Source: JBGPEQ01 sp050180895 (GTDB lineage Bacteria > Pseudomonadota > Alphaproteobacteria > Dongiales > Dongiaceae). From it: DNA of 64,000 nucleotides. A program made the position numbers and the translations under genes. A model generated the notes under the pieces. The model was not told the origin of the DNA and ran no database searches. It worked only from the letters and a program-made list of their open reading frames with translations. The stretch covers positions 108,820 through 172,819 of the forward strand of contig JBFXDS010000010.1 of assembly GCA_050180895.1 (NCBI GenBank), read 5' to 3'. Positions 23,943 through 32,474 of this stretch are shown here, one piece after another; position 1 is the stretch's first letter; each line of letters begins with the position of its first letter.

Positions 23943-24122
23943 AGAACGTCGGCAAAGCCGAGGGACCACGCCCGCCCAATCGCCTGGATCGCTTGGGGAA
24001 CAACGGGTGCGCCGCAGCATTAACTACGTCGCTTCGCATCTCGTGGCCGGTATGAACCTAGCATCCCGCAATTATATTTCTCGATTCGCCGTACTCTCGC
24101 AACTTTAAGTCGATATTGACCT

Positions 24123-24138
24123 ATTGTGCATTGCAAAA
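24123..24138. promoter_or_regulatory. Shared motif ATTGTGCATTGCAAAA upstream of ccr
   Basis: Includes TTGTGCA-TT-GCAA. A TTGACC hexamer (24116-24121) immediately precedes it, so the motif would fill the spacer of a promoter about 80 bases before ccr, a typical repressor position. Confidence 0.55.
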
Positions 24139-24220
24139 TTTTCCGCATTAGCTCACACTTCGGGATATCCGCCGGCGCACAACCGGGCAAACCGGTGCCG
24201 AGACTAGCAGGAGAGGGAGC

Positions 24221-25504
24221 ATGAGCGAGCCAGCCCAGGTGATCCCGCTGCCGCCCAAGCAGCAGAAGAAGGACCTCTACGAGGTCGGCGAGATTCCCCC
24301 GCTCGGCCACGTTCCGCCCAAAATGCTTGCCTGGTGCATCCGGCGGGAGCGCCACGGCGAGCCGGAAAAATCCATGCAGGCCGAGGTGGTGCCGACGCCC
24401 GCCCTCGACAGCCACGACGTGCTGGTCATGGTGATGGCGGCCGGCGTCAACTACAACGGCGTGTGGGCTGGGCTCGGCAAGCCGATCTCGCCCTTCGACG
24501 TGCACAAGGCCGAGTATCACATCGCCGGCTCGGATGCGTCCGGCATCGTCTGGGCCGTCGGCTCCAAGGTGAAGCGCTGGAAGGTCGGCGACGAAGTCGT
24601 CGTCCACTGCAACCAGGACGACGGCGACGACGAGGAGTGCAACGGCGGCGACCCGATGTTTTCGCCTTCGCAGCGCATCTGGGGCTACGAGACGCCGGAC
24701 GGCTCCTTCGCCCAGTTCGCGCGCGTGCAGGACCGCCAGCTGATGCCGCGGCCGCGGCACCTGACCTGGGAGGAAAGCGGCTGCTACGTGCTGACCCTCG
24801 CCACCGCCTACCGCATGCTGTTCGGCCACCGGCCGCACATCCTGCGGCCCGGCCACAACGTGCTGGTGTGGGGCGCGTCGGGCGGGCTCGGCTCGATGGC
24901 GATCCAGCTCATCTCCACCGCCGGCGCCAACGCCATCGGCATCATCTCCGACGAGAGCAAGCGCGACTTCGTCATGCAGCTCGGCGCCAAGGGCGTCATC
25001 AACCGCAGCAACTTCGATTGCTGGGGCCGCCTGCCGGAGGTGAACGACAGCGGCGGCTACGGCGCCTACATGAAGAAGTGCCGGGAGTTCGGCAAGGCCA
25101 TCTGGGAGATCACCGGCAAGGGCAACGACGTCGATTTCGTCTTCGAGCATCCGGGCGAGCAGACGTTTCCGGTCTCCTGCTTCGTGGTGAAGCGCGGCGG
25201 CATGGTCGTGTTCTGCGCCGGCACCACCGGCTACAACATCAGCTTCGACGCGCGCTTCGTGTGGATGCGGCAGAAGCGCATCCAGGGCAGCCACTTCGCC
25301 AACCTGCTGCAGGCGAGCCAGGCCAACCAGCTCGTGGTCGAGCGGCGCATCGATCCCTGCATGAGCGAGGTATTTCCTTGGAGCGACATCCCGCGCGCCC
25401 ACACCAAGATGTGGAAGAACCAGCACAAGCCCGGCAACATGGCGGTGCTGGTGCAGGCGAAGCGCCCGGGCCTGCGCACGCTGGAAGACGCGATCGAGGC
25501 GTAG
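24221..25504 (+). CDS. ccr: Crotonyl-CoA carboxylase/reductase
   Basis: Ccr reduces crotonyl-CoA with NADPH while fixing CO2, giving (2S)-ethylmalonyl-CoA, the committed step of the ethylmalonyl-CoA pathway. The 427-residue MDR-family protein has the substrate region VNYNGVWAGLGKPISPFD, the WGYETPDGSFAQFA segment, the nucleotide-binding VLVWGASGGLGSMAIQL, and FEHPGEQTFPVSCFVVKRGG. Length and motifs match alphaproteobacterial Ccr. GGAGAGGGAGC precedes the ATG. mcd lies downstream but is separated by about 230 bases of repeats. A 13-bp motif shared with ecm lies upstream. Confidence 0.95.
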   Translation: MSEPAQVIPLPPKQQKKDLYEVGEIPPLGHVPPKMLAWCIRRERHGEPEKSMQAEVVPTPALDSHDVLVMVMAAGVNYNGVWAGLGKPISPFDVHKAEYHIAGSDASGIVWAVGSKVKRWKVGDEVVVHCNQDDGDDEECNGGDPMFSPSQRIWGYETPDGSFAQFARVQDRQLMPRPRHLTWEESGCYVLTLATAYRMLFGHRPHILRPGHNVLVWGASGGLGSMAIQLISTAGANAIGIISDESKRDFVMQLGAKGVINRSNFDCWGRLPEVNDSGGYGAYMKKCREFGKAIWEITGKGNDVDFVFEHPGEQTFPVSCFVVKRGGMVVFCAGTTGYNISFDARFVWMRQKRIQGSHFANLLQASQANQLVVERRIDPCMSEVFPWSDIPRAHTKMWKNQHKPGNMAVLVQAKRPGLRTLEDAIEA

Positions 25505-25510
25505 ATCGGG

Positions 25511-25726
25511 AACCACAGAAACGCAGATGGATGAACGCAGATGCTTCGAGATCGAGGCACGCGGCATCGACAACCCCGGTCATCCGCGTTCATCTGCGGT
25601 TGAATCCATCGATGCCGCAGACGGCGCAGCGGCGGCATGGATGCCCGGGTCAAGCCCGGGCATGACACCGAGCCAAGAATTTTCCTCTGTGATCCTCTGC
25701 GTCTCTGTGCCTCTGTGGTGAATCTT
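25511..25726. repeat. Three repeat families side by side between ccr and mcd
   Basis: First, an inverted pair AACCACAGAAACGCAGATGG (from 25511) and its counterpart CATCCGCGTTCATCTGCGGTT (25581-25601, one base shown over two parts). Second, ATGCCCGGG-TCAAG-CCCGGGCAT (25641-25663). Third, a CTCTGTG/CTCTGCG/CTCTGTGC/CTCTGTGG series (25684-25719) ending five to ten bases before the mcd start codon. No gene lies within. Confidence 0.8.
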
Positions 25727-25730
25727 AGCG

Positions 25731-27416
25731 ATGGTCCAGACGGCACAGCAGTCAGCCCTAGAGACGACGTCGGCGACGCAGCTCCCCGACCTGCTCGGCC
25801 TTTGCGCGCAGGTATTGGCGGCAGCGGAAAGCTACGCTGCGCAGGCGAAGGCCGCTGTCGGACGGCTGGTGGCGCCGGGCGGCAAGGTCGACGGCGACCT
25901 GATCGACCGGGAGCAGCGGGTGGCGCATGGTTATGCGTGGCTCGCCACATACGTCACGGCGCTGCGGGAGACGCTGGGCTGGGCGCGGCGCTTGGAAGCG
26001 GCCGGCAAGCTCGGCGAGATCGAGGCGCTGATCTGCCAAGCCGCGTTCGGCGAGTATCTGGCGCAGATCGCGGGCGGCTTCGCCATGAGCCAGGGCGAGA
26101 TCGTGCGGCCCGCTGATTTCGGGACCGAGGACGCGGCGCTGGCGTTGGCGGCCGATGCTGCCGTGCGGACGCTGACGCGCGGCGGTGGCAATAGCGTGCT
26201 CATGCGCATCGCCGCGCTGATCGGCGACGGCGCGTGCGGCGACAGCGGACTCGAGGACGAGGCGCTGTCGATGATCCGCGACCAGTTCCGCCGCTTCGCC
26301 GAGGACCATCGCGAGGCCGCGCATGAGTGGCACAAGCAGGACGCCTACATCCCGCTGCCGGTGATCGAGGAGCTGGCGGGGCTCGGCGTCTTCGGACTCA
26401 CCGTGCCGGAGGAGTTCGGCGGCGCGGGCCTCGGCAAGCTCGCCATGTGCATCGTCACCGAGGAGCTGTCGCGCGGCTATATCGGCCTCGGCTCGCTCGG
26501 TACGCGCAGCGAGATCGCGGCGGAACTGATCCGCCTCGGCGGCACCGAGGCGCAGAAGCAGGCCTGGCTGCCGAAGCTGGCCTCCGGCGAAATCCTGCCG
26601 ACGGCGGTGTTCACCGAGCCCAACACCGGCTCCGACCTCGGCAGCTTGCGCACGCGCGCGGTGCGGGACGGCGAGGTCTACCGCATCACCGGCAGCAAGA
26701 CCTGGATCACCCATGCGGCGCGCGCCGACGTGATGACGCTGCTGGCGCGCACCGACCCGGACGAGCCTGGCTACAAGGGCCTGTCCATGTTCCTGGCGGA
26801 GAAGCCGCGCGGCACCGACTCCGACCCCTTTCCCATCGCCGGACTCAAGGGCAGCGAGATCCGCGTGCTCGGCTATCGCGGCATGAAGGAATACGAGCTG
26901 GCTTTCGACGGCTTCGCGGTCAAGGCCGAGAACCTGCTCGGCGGCATGGAGGGCCAGGGCTTCAAGCAGCTCATGGCGACCTTCGAATCGGCGCGCGTGC
27001 AGACGGCGGCGCGCGCCGTCGGCGTGGCGCAGAACGCGCTCGAGCTCGGCCTCGCCTATGCCAAGGGGCGCATCCAGTTCGGCAAGCCGATCGTCGAATT
27101 CCCGCGCGTCGCCGGCAAGCTCGCCTGGATGGCGGTGGAGACCATGGTGGCGCGCCAGCTCACCTGGTTCGCCGCGCGGCAGAAGGACAGCGACAAGCGC
27201 TGCGACATCGAGGCCGGCATGGCCAAGCTGCTCGCCGCCCGCGTCGCCTGGTCGTGCGCCGACAACGCGCTGCAGGTCCATGGCGGCAACGGCTACGCCG
27301 AGGAGTACGCCATCTCCCGCGTCCTCTGCGACGCCCGCATCCTCAACATCTTCGAGGGCGCGGCCGAGATCCAGGCGCAAGTGATCGCGCGGGGACTGCT
27401 CAGCGGGCGGAACTAG
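25731..27416 (+). CDS. mcd: (2S)-Methylsuccinyl-CoA dehydrogenase
   Basis: Mcd oxidises (2S)-methylsuccinyl-CoA to mesaconyl-(C1)-CoA in the ethylmalonyl-CoA pathway and passes electrons to ETF. The 561-residue protein has an N-terminal extension of about 170 residues ahead of the acyl-CoA dehydrogenase fold, the known mark of Mcd. The FAD-domain signatures are clear: TEPNTGSDLGSLRT, the GSKTWITHA strand, and the C-terminal QVHGGNGYAEEY..RDARILNIFEGAAEIQ. It follows ccr. The start lies right after a repeat, with no good Shine-Dalgarno. Confidence 0.92.
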   Translation: MVQTAQQSALETTSATQLPDLLGLCAQVLAAAESYAAQAKAAVGRLVAPGGKVDGDLIDREQRVAHGYAWLATYVTALRETLGWARRLEAAGKLGEIEALICQAAFGEYLAQIAGGFAMSQGEIVRPADFGTEDAALALAADAAVRTLTRGGGNSVLMRIAALIGDGACGDSGLEDEALSMIRDQFRRFAEDHREAAHEWHKQDAYIPLPVIEELAGLGVFGLTVPEEFGGAGLGKLAMCIVTEELSRGYIGLGSLGTRSEIAAELIRLGGTEAQKQAWLPKLASGEILPTAVFTEPNTGSDLGSLRTRAVRDGEVYRITGSKTWITHAARADVMTLLARTDPDEPGYKGLSMFLAEKPRGTDSDPFPIAGLKGSEIRVLGYRGMKEYELAFDGFAVKAENLLGGMEGQGFKQLMATFESARVQTAARAVGVAQNALELGLAYAKGRIQFGKPIVEFPRVAGKLAWMAVETMVARQLTWFAARQKDSDKRCDIEAGMAKLLAARVAWSCADNALQVHGGNGYAEEYAISRVLCDARILNIFEGAAEIQAQVIARGLLSGRN

Positions 27417-27487
27417 TCTAGCGCCGCTTGGGCGACGCCGGTTCCGTCAGTCATTGTTCAGGACTCCCTGCGTTGCACGTTCGCCTG

Positions 27488-27571
27488 TGCGTCCTTCGAC
27501 AAGCTCAGGATGAGGACTTTTTCTTGGTGGCAGAAAGAACATCCCTCATCCTGAGCTTGTCGAAGGACGCA
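27488..27571. repeat. Family D palindromic repeat, copy 4
   Basis: 84 bp; the arms read TTCGACAAGCTCAGGATGAGG (AAGC instead of AGGC) and the complement. It lies between mcd and the protease gene on the same strand. Confidence 0.9.
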
Positions 27572-27634
27572 CGATATTGATCCAAGCGATGATATGACGC
27601 GATATGTGCAATCCCTTCCGAGGGAAGGTTTCCA

Positions 27635-28633
27635 ATGCAGCTCGACTCCGTCCGTGAATTGAAGGCTGTCATTCAGCGTAAAGCCTTGGAGATCATCGCC
27701 CGCGCCGCGGCGGCCGGGCGCAACATCGCGCTGTCGGCGCAGCCGATGGCCGAGGTGAAGGCGACGCATCGCACCTTCGCGTTGGGCATCGCGCGACGGA
27801 CGACGCGCGATTTCCAGCTGGCCGTGCGCGTGCAGCGGCGCGGCCTGCAGGACAGTCCGCAGCTCGAACGCATCTGCGCCATGGCCAGGAACGAGGTCGA
27901 GGTCCGCTATATCGGCCGCCTCGTCAAGCAGGCAACGCCCTGGCACCAGCGGCGCAACCGCCCGCTGCGCATCGGCGGCTCGGTCGGCCATTTCGCCATC
28001 ACCGCGGGGACGCTCGGCGCCTTCGTCGCGCGGCGGCGCGACGGGGCGGCGATGATCCTCTCCAACAACCACGTGCTGGCCGACGAGAATCGCGCCGCCA
28101 CCGGCGACGCCATCCTGCAGCCCGGCCCGTTCGACGGCGGCCGACGGCCGGCCGACCGGATCGGCGATCTCGCCGGCTTCGTCCGGCTGCGCCGGGGCGG
28201 CACCAATCTCGTCGACGCCGCCGTGGCGCGCCTGCGCGACGATGTCGCCTACGACCAGGCGCGGCTGACGGGCCTCGGCCGGCTCGCCGGACTCGGCCCG
28301 GCGATCCTCGACGACAGCGCGACGGTCGCAAAGGTGGGGCGGACCACCGGCGTCACCCGCGGCCGCGTGACGGCCTTCGAGCTGGACAACGTCGTCGTCG
28401 CCTACGACAGCGGCAACCTCCGATTCGACGACCAGATCGAGATCGAGGGGGCCGGCGACGCGGCCTTCAGCGACGGCGGCGACAGCGGCTCGCTCATCGT
28501 CGACGCCGAGCGGCGGGCGGTGGCGCTGCTGTTCGCCGGCGGCGACCAGGGCGGCAGCAACGGCCGCGGCCTCACTTACGCCAACCCGCTCGCCACCGTG
28601 CTGGAGCGGCTCAAGGTCGACCTACTTTTTTAG
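27635..28633 (+). CDS. Trypsin-like serine protease with N-terminal accessory domain
   Basis: A 332-residue protein. Residues about 110-330 are a chymotrypsin-fold protease with a readable triad: His146 in ILSNNHVLAD, Asp194 in NLVDAAVARL and Ser284 in DGGDSGSLIV. No signal peptide is seen, so it is probably cytoplasmic. Residues about 45-98 form a separate domain (FALGIARRTTRDFQLAVRV ... NEVEVRYIGRLVK) that resembles the whole of the small protein encoded next. GAGGGAAGG precedes the ATG. The overall architecture recalls NAL1-like peptidases, but the substrate is unknown. Confidence 0.75.
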   Translation: MQLDSVRELKAVIQRKALEIIARAAAAGRNIALSAQPMAEVKATHRTFALGIARRTTRDFQLAVRVQRRGLQDSPQLERICAMARNEVEVRYIGRLVKQATPWHQRRNRPLRIGGSVGHFAITAGTLGAFVARRRDGAAMILSNNHVLADENRAATGDAILQPGPFDGGRRPADRIGDLAGFVRLRRGGTNLVDAAVARLRDDVAYDQARLTGLGRLAGLGPAILDDSATVAKVGRTTGVTRGRVTAFELDNVVVAYDSGNLRFDDQIEIEGAGDAAFSDGGDSGSLIVDAERRAVALLFAGGDQGGSNGRGLTYANPLATVLERLKVDLLF

Positions 28634-28657
28634 CCGCCGCGGGCCTATATTCGATCC

Positions 28658-28945
28658 ATGCCCTCCCCGACCCTCGACCAGGCCCGCGCCGCCAAGAGCA
28701 AGGCGCTCGCCCTGCTGCAGGATACCCCGACCGTCGTCGGCATCGGCATCGCGCGGCAGGACGGCACCTATTGCGTGAAGGTCAACGTCAGCCATGCGCC
28801 CGCGGTCGCCGAGGCCGTGCCGGCGAGCATCGACGGCGTACCCGTGCGCGTCGCCGTCGTCGGCGAGATCAGGAAACGCTCGGCCAACGGCGCCGCGCCG
28901 GCTGCTCCCGCAAAACGCACGCCGCGGCGCGCCGGGCGCAAGTAG
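28658..28945 (+). CDS. Small protein resembling the protease N-terminal domain
   Basis: A 95-residue protein with a compact core (TPTVVGIGIARQDGTYCVKVNV, then GVPVRVAVVGEIRKR) and a basic, Ala/Pro-rich tail. The core lines up with residues 48-98 of the protease encoded 24 bases upstream: the same GIAR strand, the same alternating VxV strand, and a second strand ending in (V)xVR/(V)xVGxI. It may be an inhibitor, chaperone or regulatory partner derived from the protease's own domain. A TATATT -10-like element ends six bases before the ATG, suggesting a separate, leaderless transcript. Confidence 0.6.
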   Translation: MPSPTLDQARAAKSKALALLQDTPTVVGIGIARQDGTYCVKVNVSHAPAVAEAVPASIDGVPVRVAVVGEIRKRSANGAAPAAPAKRTPRRAGRK

Positions 28946-29007
28946 CCGGCGGAGGCCGGCGCATTCCTGTCGGAGCGAATGCGAGTCCGTCCTGAAAAGT
29001 CCCGACG

Positions 29008-30366
29008 TCAGGCCGGCCGCCGGGGCAGCCGCGTCTCGACACGCAGGCCGCCATGGTCGCTGCGATCGATGACGAGTTCGCCGCCATAGGCTGCGACGAT
29101 CTCGCTGACGATGGCGAGTCCCTGGCCGGTGCCCTGCACGCGCGCGTCGAGACGCAGGCCGCGCCGGCCGAGATCGGCGAGCTTTCCGGCTGGCACGCCG
29201 GGGCCATCGTCCTCGACGGTGATCCGGACAAACGCGTCGGCGCGGGCGTGCAGCCAGATGGCGGTCCGAGCCCACTTGCAGGCGTTCTCCAACAGGTTGC
29301 CCAACAGCTCCGCCATGTCCTCGGCGTCCACGGCGACCTCGGGCGCGCCGGCGACATCCAAGGTCCAGCGCAGGGCCTCGCCGCGCGACGTGCGCTGGAG
29401 CGTACGCACGATCGGCTCCGCCACGGCGCGCAGATCGGTCGCGGCCTGCCCTGCTCCCTTCTTGCCGCCGATGCGGACGCGCGCGAGCTCGCGATCAACG
29501 TGGCCGCGCATGATACCCGCGAGGTCATCGAGCTCGGCGGCGATCTCGCCTTCGCCTCTTTCCCGCAGCCGCTGCGCATCGGCGCCGAGCACGGTGAGCG
29601 GCGTCTTCAATCCATGCGCCAGATCGGCGGCATGCGCCCGGGCGCGGGCAACGGCCTGCTCCTGCGCGTCGAGGAGCTCGTTGACCTCGCTCACCAACGG
29701 CATGACCTCGTCAGGGTAGTCGCTCTCCAGCCGGCACTTCCGGCTGGAGCGCAGCTCATTCAGCTCGCGCCGGACGGTCTCGAGCGGCCGCAGCCCGACG
29801 CTCACCTGCAGCCATGCGGCGGCGATCAGCACCGCCCCGAGGATGGCGAGCGACGGCGCAAGGGCGCCCGCGAAGTCCGTGACCGCCCGATCCAGTTCGC
29901 TCCGGTCGATGGCGATGGCCAATCGGAGCCGCCGCTCTCCCGACGGCGCGGCGTACTGGACCTGCCGCTCGCGCACGAGCAGGCGGGCGTCGCGCGGCCC
30001 GGAAACCTCATGCGCGTGCACGGTCCCGAGATCGAGGGGATCTTGCGGCAACTCCAGAATCGAGTCCCACAGCGAGCGGGAGCGCAGAACGATCTGCGTC
30101 CCTTCCTGCACCTGCCAGTAGAGACCGCTGTAGGGCTGCGCGAAACGCGGGTCGGCCGGAGTCTGGACCAGGTCCACCGCCTCGGATGCCCCAAACCGCA
30201 CCCCGGCCGCGAGCTGCTGCAGATGGCTTTCCAGTTCGGCATCGAGACGGCGCTCGACATGCTGCTCGAACAGGCGAACCCAGACGAAACCGGCGGCGAT
30301 CAGCGCCACCGCGATCGACACCGCGGCAGCCAACAGCAGCCGCAGCCGCAGGGATCTTCGTCTCAT
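29008..30366 (-). CDS. Two-component sensor histidine kinase
   Basis: A 452-residue membrane kinase of the PhoQ/QseC-like type: membrane segment near residues 12-30, a periplasmic sensor to about 165, a second segment (LAILGAVLIAAAWLQVSVGL), a HAMP-like linker, the phosphoacceptor His in DLAHGLKTPL, then LLENACKWA, DDGPGVP and GTGQGLAIVSEIV. Its start overlaps the regulator stop (ATGA). Together with the PepSY genes and cytochrome b561 next door it forms a recurrent module. Confidence 0.92.
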   Translation of the reverse strand: MRRRSLRLRLLLAAAVSIAVALIAAGFVWVRLFEQHVERRLDAELESHLQQLAAGVRFGASEAVDLVQTPADPRFAQPYSGLYWQVQEGTQIVLRSRSLWDSILELPQDPLDLGTVHAHEVSGPRDARLLVRERQVQYAAPSGERRLRLAIAIDRSELDRAVTDFAGALAPSLAILGAVLIAAAWLQVSVGLRPLETVRRELNELRSSRKCRLESDYPDEVMPLVSEVNELLDAQEQAVARARAHAADLAHGLKTPLTVLGADAQRLRERGEGEIAAELDDLAGIMRGHVDRELARVRIGGKKGAGQAATDLRAVAEPIVRTLQRTSRGEALRWTLDVAGAPEVAVDAEDMAELLGNLLENACKWARTAIWLHARADAFVRITVEDDGPGVPAGKLADLGRRGLRLDARVQGTGQGLAIVSEIVAAYGGELVIDRSDHGGLRVETRLPRRPA

Positions 30367-31028
30367 GTCTCGGGTTCGCGGGCCAGGTAGCCGAAGCCGC
30401 GGCGGGTGGCGATGATGTCGACGCCGAGCTTCCGACGCACGCGGCCGACGAGCACCTCGATGGCGTTGCCCTCGCGCTCCATGCCCTCGCCGTAGAGGTG
30501 CTCAGCCAACTCCGTTTGCGACACGACGCGTCCGGCATGGTGCATCAGATAGCTGAGCAGACGGTATTCCTGCGGCGACATGCCGGCGGGAACGCCGTCG
30601 ACCGCGACCTGCCTTTGCCGGGTGTCGAGCGTGACCGGGCCTACACGGAGAACCGCCGAGGCCTGCCCGGCGGCGCGGCGCAGGATCGCGCGCAGCCGCG
30701 CCACGAGTTCCTCGACCCGAAACGGCTTCGGCAGGTAGTCATCGGCGCCGGCGTCGATGCCTTCGACGCGCTCGTTCCAGGTTCCGCGCGCACTAAGGAC
30801 CAGAACCGGGAAGTTCCGCCCGTTGGCCCGCCAGCGCTTCAGGACGGCGAGGCCGTCCATCTTCGGCAGGCCGAGATCGAGCAGGACGGCGGCATACTCT
30901 TCCGTGTCGCCCTTGAACCACGCCTCCTCCCCGTCGGACTCGCGGTCGACGACGTAGCCGGCCGCGACCAAGGCCGCCTGGACGTCGCGGGCGATCCGAT
31001 CGTCGTCTTCGACCAACAGGACGCGCAT
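30363..31028 (-). CDS. Response regulator, OmpR/PhoP family
   Basis: A 221-residue regulator: receiver domain with phosphoacceptor Asp in VLLDLGLPKMDG, Thr/Ser in VLVLSARG and Lys in YLPKPF, followed by an OmpR winged helix (MSPQEYRLLSYLMHHAGRVVSQTELAEHLYGEGMEREGNAIEVLVGRVRRKLG). The ATG starting MRVLLVEDD overlaps the PepSY stop (TGATG). It is the cognate partner of the kinase downstream. Likely targets are the divergent PepSY/cytochrome genes. Confidence 0.93.
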   Translation of the reverse strand: MRVLLVEDDDRIARDVQAALVAAGYVVDRESDGEEAWFKGDTEEYAAVLLDLGLPKMDGLAVLKRWRANGRNFPVLVLSARGTWNERVEGIDAGADDYLPKPFRVEELVARLRAILRRAAGQASAVLRVGPVTLDTRQRQVAVDGVPAGMSPQEYRLLSYLMHHAGRVVSQTELAEHLYGEGMEREGNAIEVLVGRVRRKLGVDIIATRRGFGYLAREPET

Positions 31029-31366
31029 CACTCGCCCTCGACCTCGATGATCGCGGCGGTCCGCGCATCGGCCAGGACCTCGAGCATCCGGCCCGACGGA
31101 TCGATGATGCGGAGCTCGTAGACCCAGGTGCCGTCTTCCTTGTCGAACTCGACGCCGACGACCTCGCCCTTGATTTCCTTCGCGACCGCGGCGAGGACGG
31201 CGTCGAGCGGAAGCGCCTCGCCGCGCTCGACGATGCGTCTCACCTCGTCGTGATCGTGGTGCCCGTCATGCTCGTCGTCATCCGCGAGCGCGGGCGCACC
31301 CGCCGCGAATGCACTCCAGAAGACGAGCAGCAGCAGAGATCGGGCGAGGCATGAGCGTCGGCGCAT
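31028..31366 (-). CDS. Periplasmic PepSY-domain protein
   Basis: A 112-residue exported protein: a signal peptide (RRSCLARSLLLLVFWSAFAAGAPALA), a His/Asp-rich segment (DDDEHDGHHDHDE) that could bind metal, and a PepSY domain (ALPLDAVLAAVAKEIKGEVVGVEFDKEDGTWVYELRIIDPSGRMLEVLADARTAAII). It is first in the operon with the two-component system. PepSY domains are found near redox cytochromes and regulators; here the acidic/His stretch suggests metal sensing or buffering. Confidence 0.85.
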   Translation of the reverse strand: MRRRSCLARSLLLLVFWSAFAAGAPALADDDEHDGHHDHDEVRRIVERGEALPLDAVLAAVAKEIKGEVVGVEFDKEDGTWVYELRIIDPSGRMLEVLADARTAAIIEVEGE

Positions 31367-31494
31367 TGCGGGACTATGACGGATCGAAGCTGACGTTTCG
31401 CTGACAGCGGCGGTCAGCGGCCGGTCAGCGCGTCTTTGATAGTGTCCGCGGCGTCGCTTCGGCGGCAAGTCCCATCCACAGGAGGAAAATCACG

Positions 31495-31776
31495 ATGCGC
31501 TCCATGCAATTTCCGGCCCTGCTCGCTCTCGCCTTCGCCACCGTCACGCCGGCCCTGGCGGACGACGATGCCAGCTGCGGCAATACGCCGCGCGATCAAT
31601 GGATGTCCGAAGCGAGCATCAAGGCAAAGGCGGCAGAGCTGGGATATGACGTCCGCCGGGTCAAGGAAGATGACGGCTGCTACGAGGTCCGCGGCTTCGA
31701 CAAGAACGGCGCCAGGGTCGAGATCTACATGAACCCGGCGACCGGCGCCGTCGTGAAGACCGGCAGCGATTCGTGA
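31495..31776 (+). CDS. Periplasmic PepSY-domain protein (second)
   Basis: A 93-residue exported protein with a signal peptide (MQFPALLALAFATVTPALADDD), a cysteine pair (ASCGNT and DGCYEV), and a PepSY-like domain ending YMNPATGAVVKTGSDS. It is divergent from the PepSY/regulator operon and is followed without a gap by the cytochrome gene (TGATG overlap). It probably works with the cytochrome in a periplasmic or quinone-linked redox module controlled by the two-component system. Confidence 0.85.
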   Translation: MRSMQFPALLALAFATVTPALADDDASCGNTPRDQWMSEASIKAKAAELGYDVRRVKEDDGCYEVRGFDKNGARVEIYMNPATGAVVKTGSDS

Positions 31777-32408
31777 TGGACGCCGAAGGCGCCATCATCG
31801 CCGACGCCGGCCGCGATTCGCGGCCGGCGGAGGTCCCGGCGGAGGTCAAGGTGTGGGACCCGCTCGTCCGGGTCCTGCATTGGAGCCTGCTCGCGGCCTT
31901 CGTCGCGGCCTGGGCGACCGCCGACGAACTGGATCGGATCCATATCGTCGCAGGCTATATGGTCATGGGCCTCGTGGCCGTCAGGATCGTCTGGGGCTTC
32001 GTCGGACCAAGACATGCGCGGTTCGCCGATTTCGTCCGCGGCCCGTCGCGGGTTGCCGCCTACCTGAGCGACATCCTGCGATTCCGCGCCCGGCGCTACC
32101 TGGGCCACAACCCGGCCGGCGGCGCCATGATCGTCGCCCTCCTCGTCATGCTCGGCATCATCAGCACTACGGGGTTCATGATGACGACGGACGCGTTCTG
32201 GGGTGTGGGATGGGTCGAGAAGGCCCATGAGCTGGCGGTGAACGCGACGTTCGGCCTGGTGGCCCTTCATGTCGCGGGCGTCGCGCTCGCGAGCTTCGAG
32301 CATGGCGAGAATCTGGTCCGGGCCATGTTCACGGGACGCAAGCGTCGCCTCGCCGCGGACGAAGAGCCGGGATCGGCGCACCATTCGACGGGTCGTCGGC
32401 GCGGATAG
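31776..32408 (+). CDS. Cytochrome b561-type membrane protein
   Basis: A 210-residue di-haem cytochrome b561 (bacterial Ni/Fe-hydrogenase-like) with four to five membrane segments. Haem-ligand histidines are in VLHWSLLAAF, ELDRIHIVAGY, KAHELAVN and LVALHVAGVA. It overlaps the PepSY gene (TGATG), so the two are coupled. It should pass electrons across the membrane between quinol and a periplasmic acceptor. Confidence 0.88.
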   Translation: MDAEGAIIADAGRDSRPAEVPAEVKVWDPLVRVLHWSLLAAFVAAWATADELDRIHIVAGYMVMGLVAVRIVWGFVGPRHARFADFVRGPSRVAAYLSDILRFRARRYLGHNPAGGAMIVALLVMLGIISTTGFMMTTDAFWGVGWVEKAHELAVNATFGLVALHVAGVALASFEHGENLVRAMFTGRKRRLAADEEPGSAHHSTGRRRG

Positions 32409-32460
32409 ACGGCGGATAGGCAGGCGGAAGGCCGGGCTGGCCCGCGGCCCGGCCCGCTCC

Positions 32461-32466
32461 TATAGT
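32461..32466 (+). promoter_or_regulatory. TATAGT -10 element close to the start codon
   Basis: TATAGT ends eight bases before the ATG at 32475, so transcription would begin at or near the start codon. A TATATT stands similarly six bases before the ATG at 28658. Confidence 0.4.
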
Positions 32467-32474
32467 CGCGGCGC

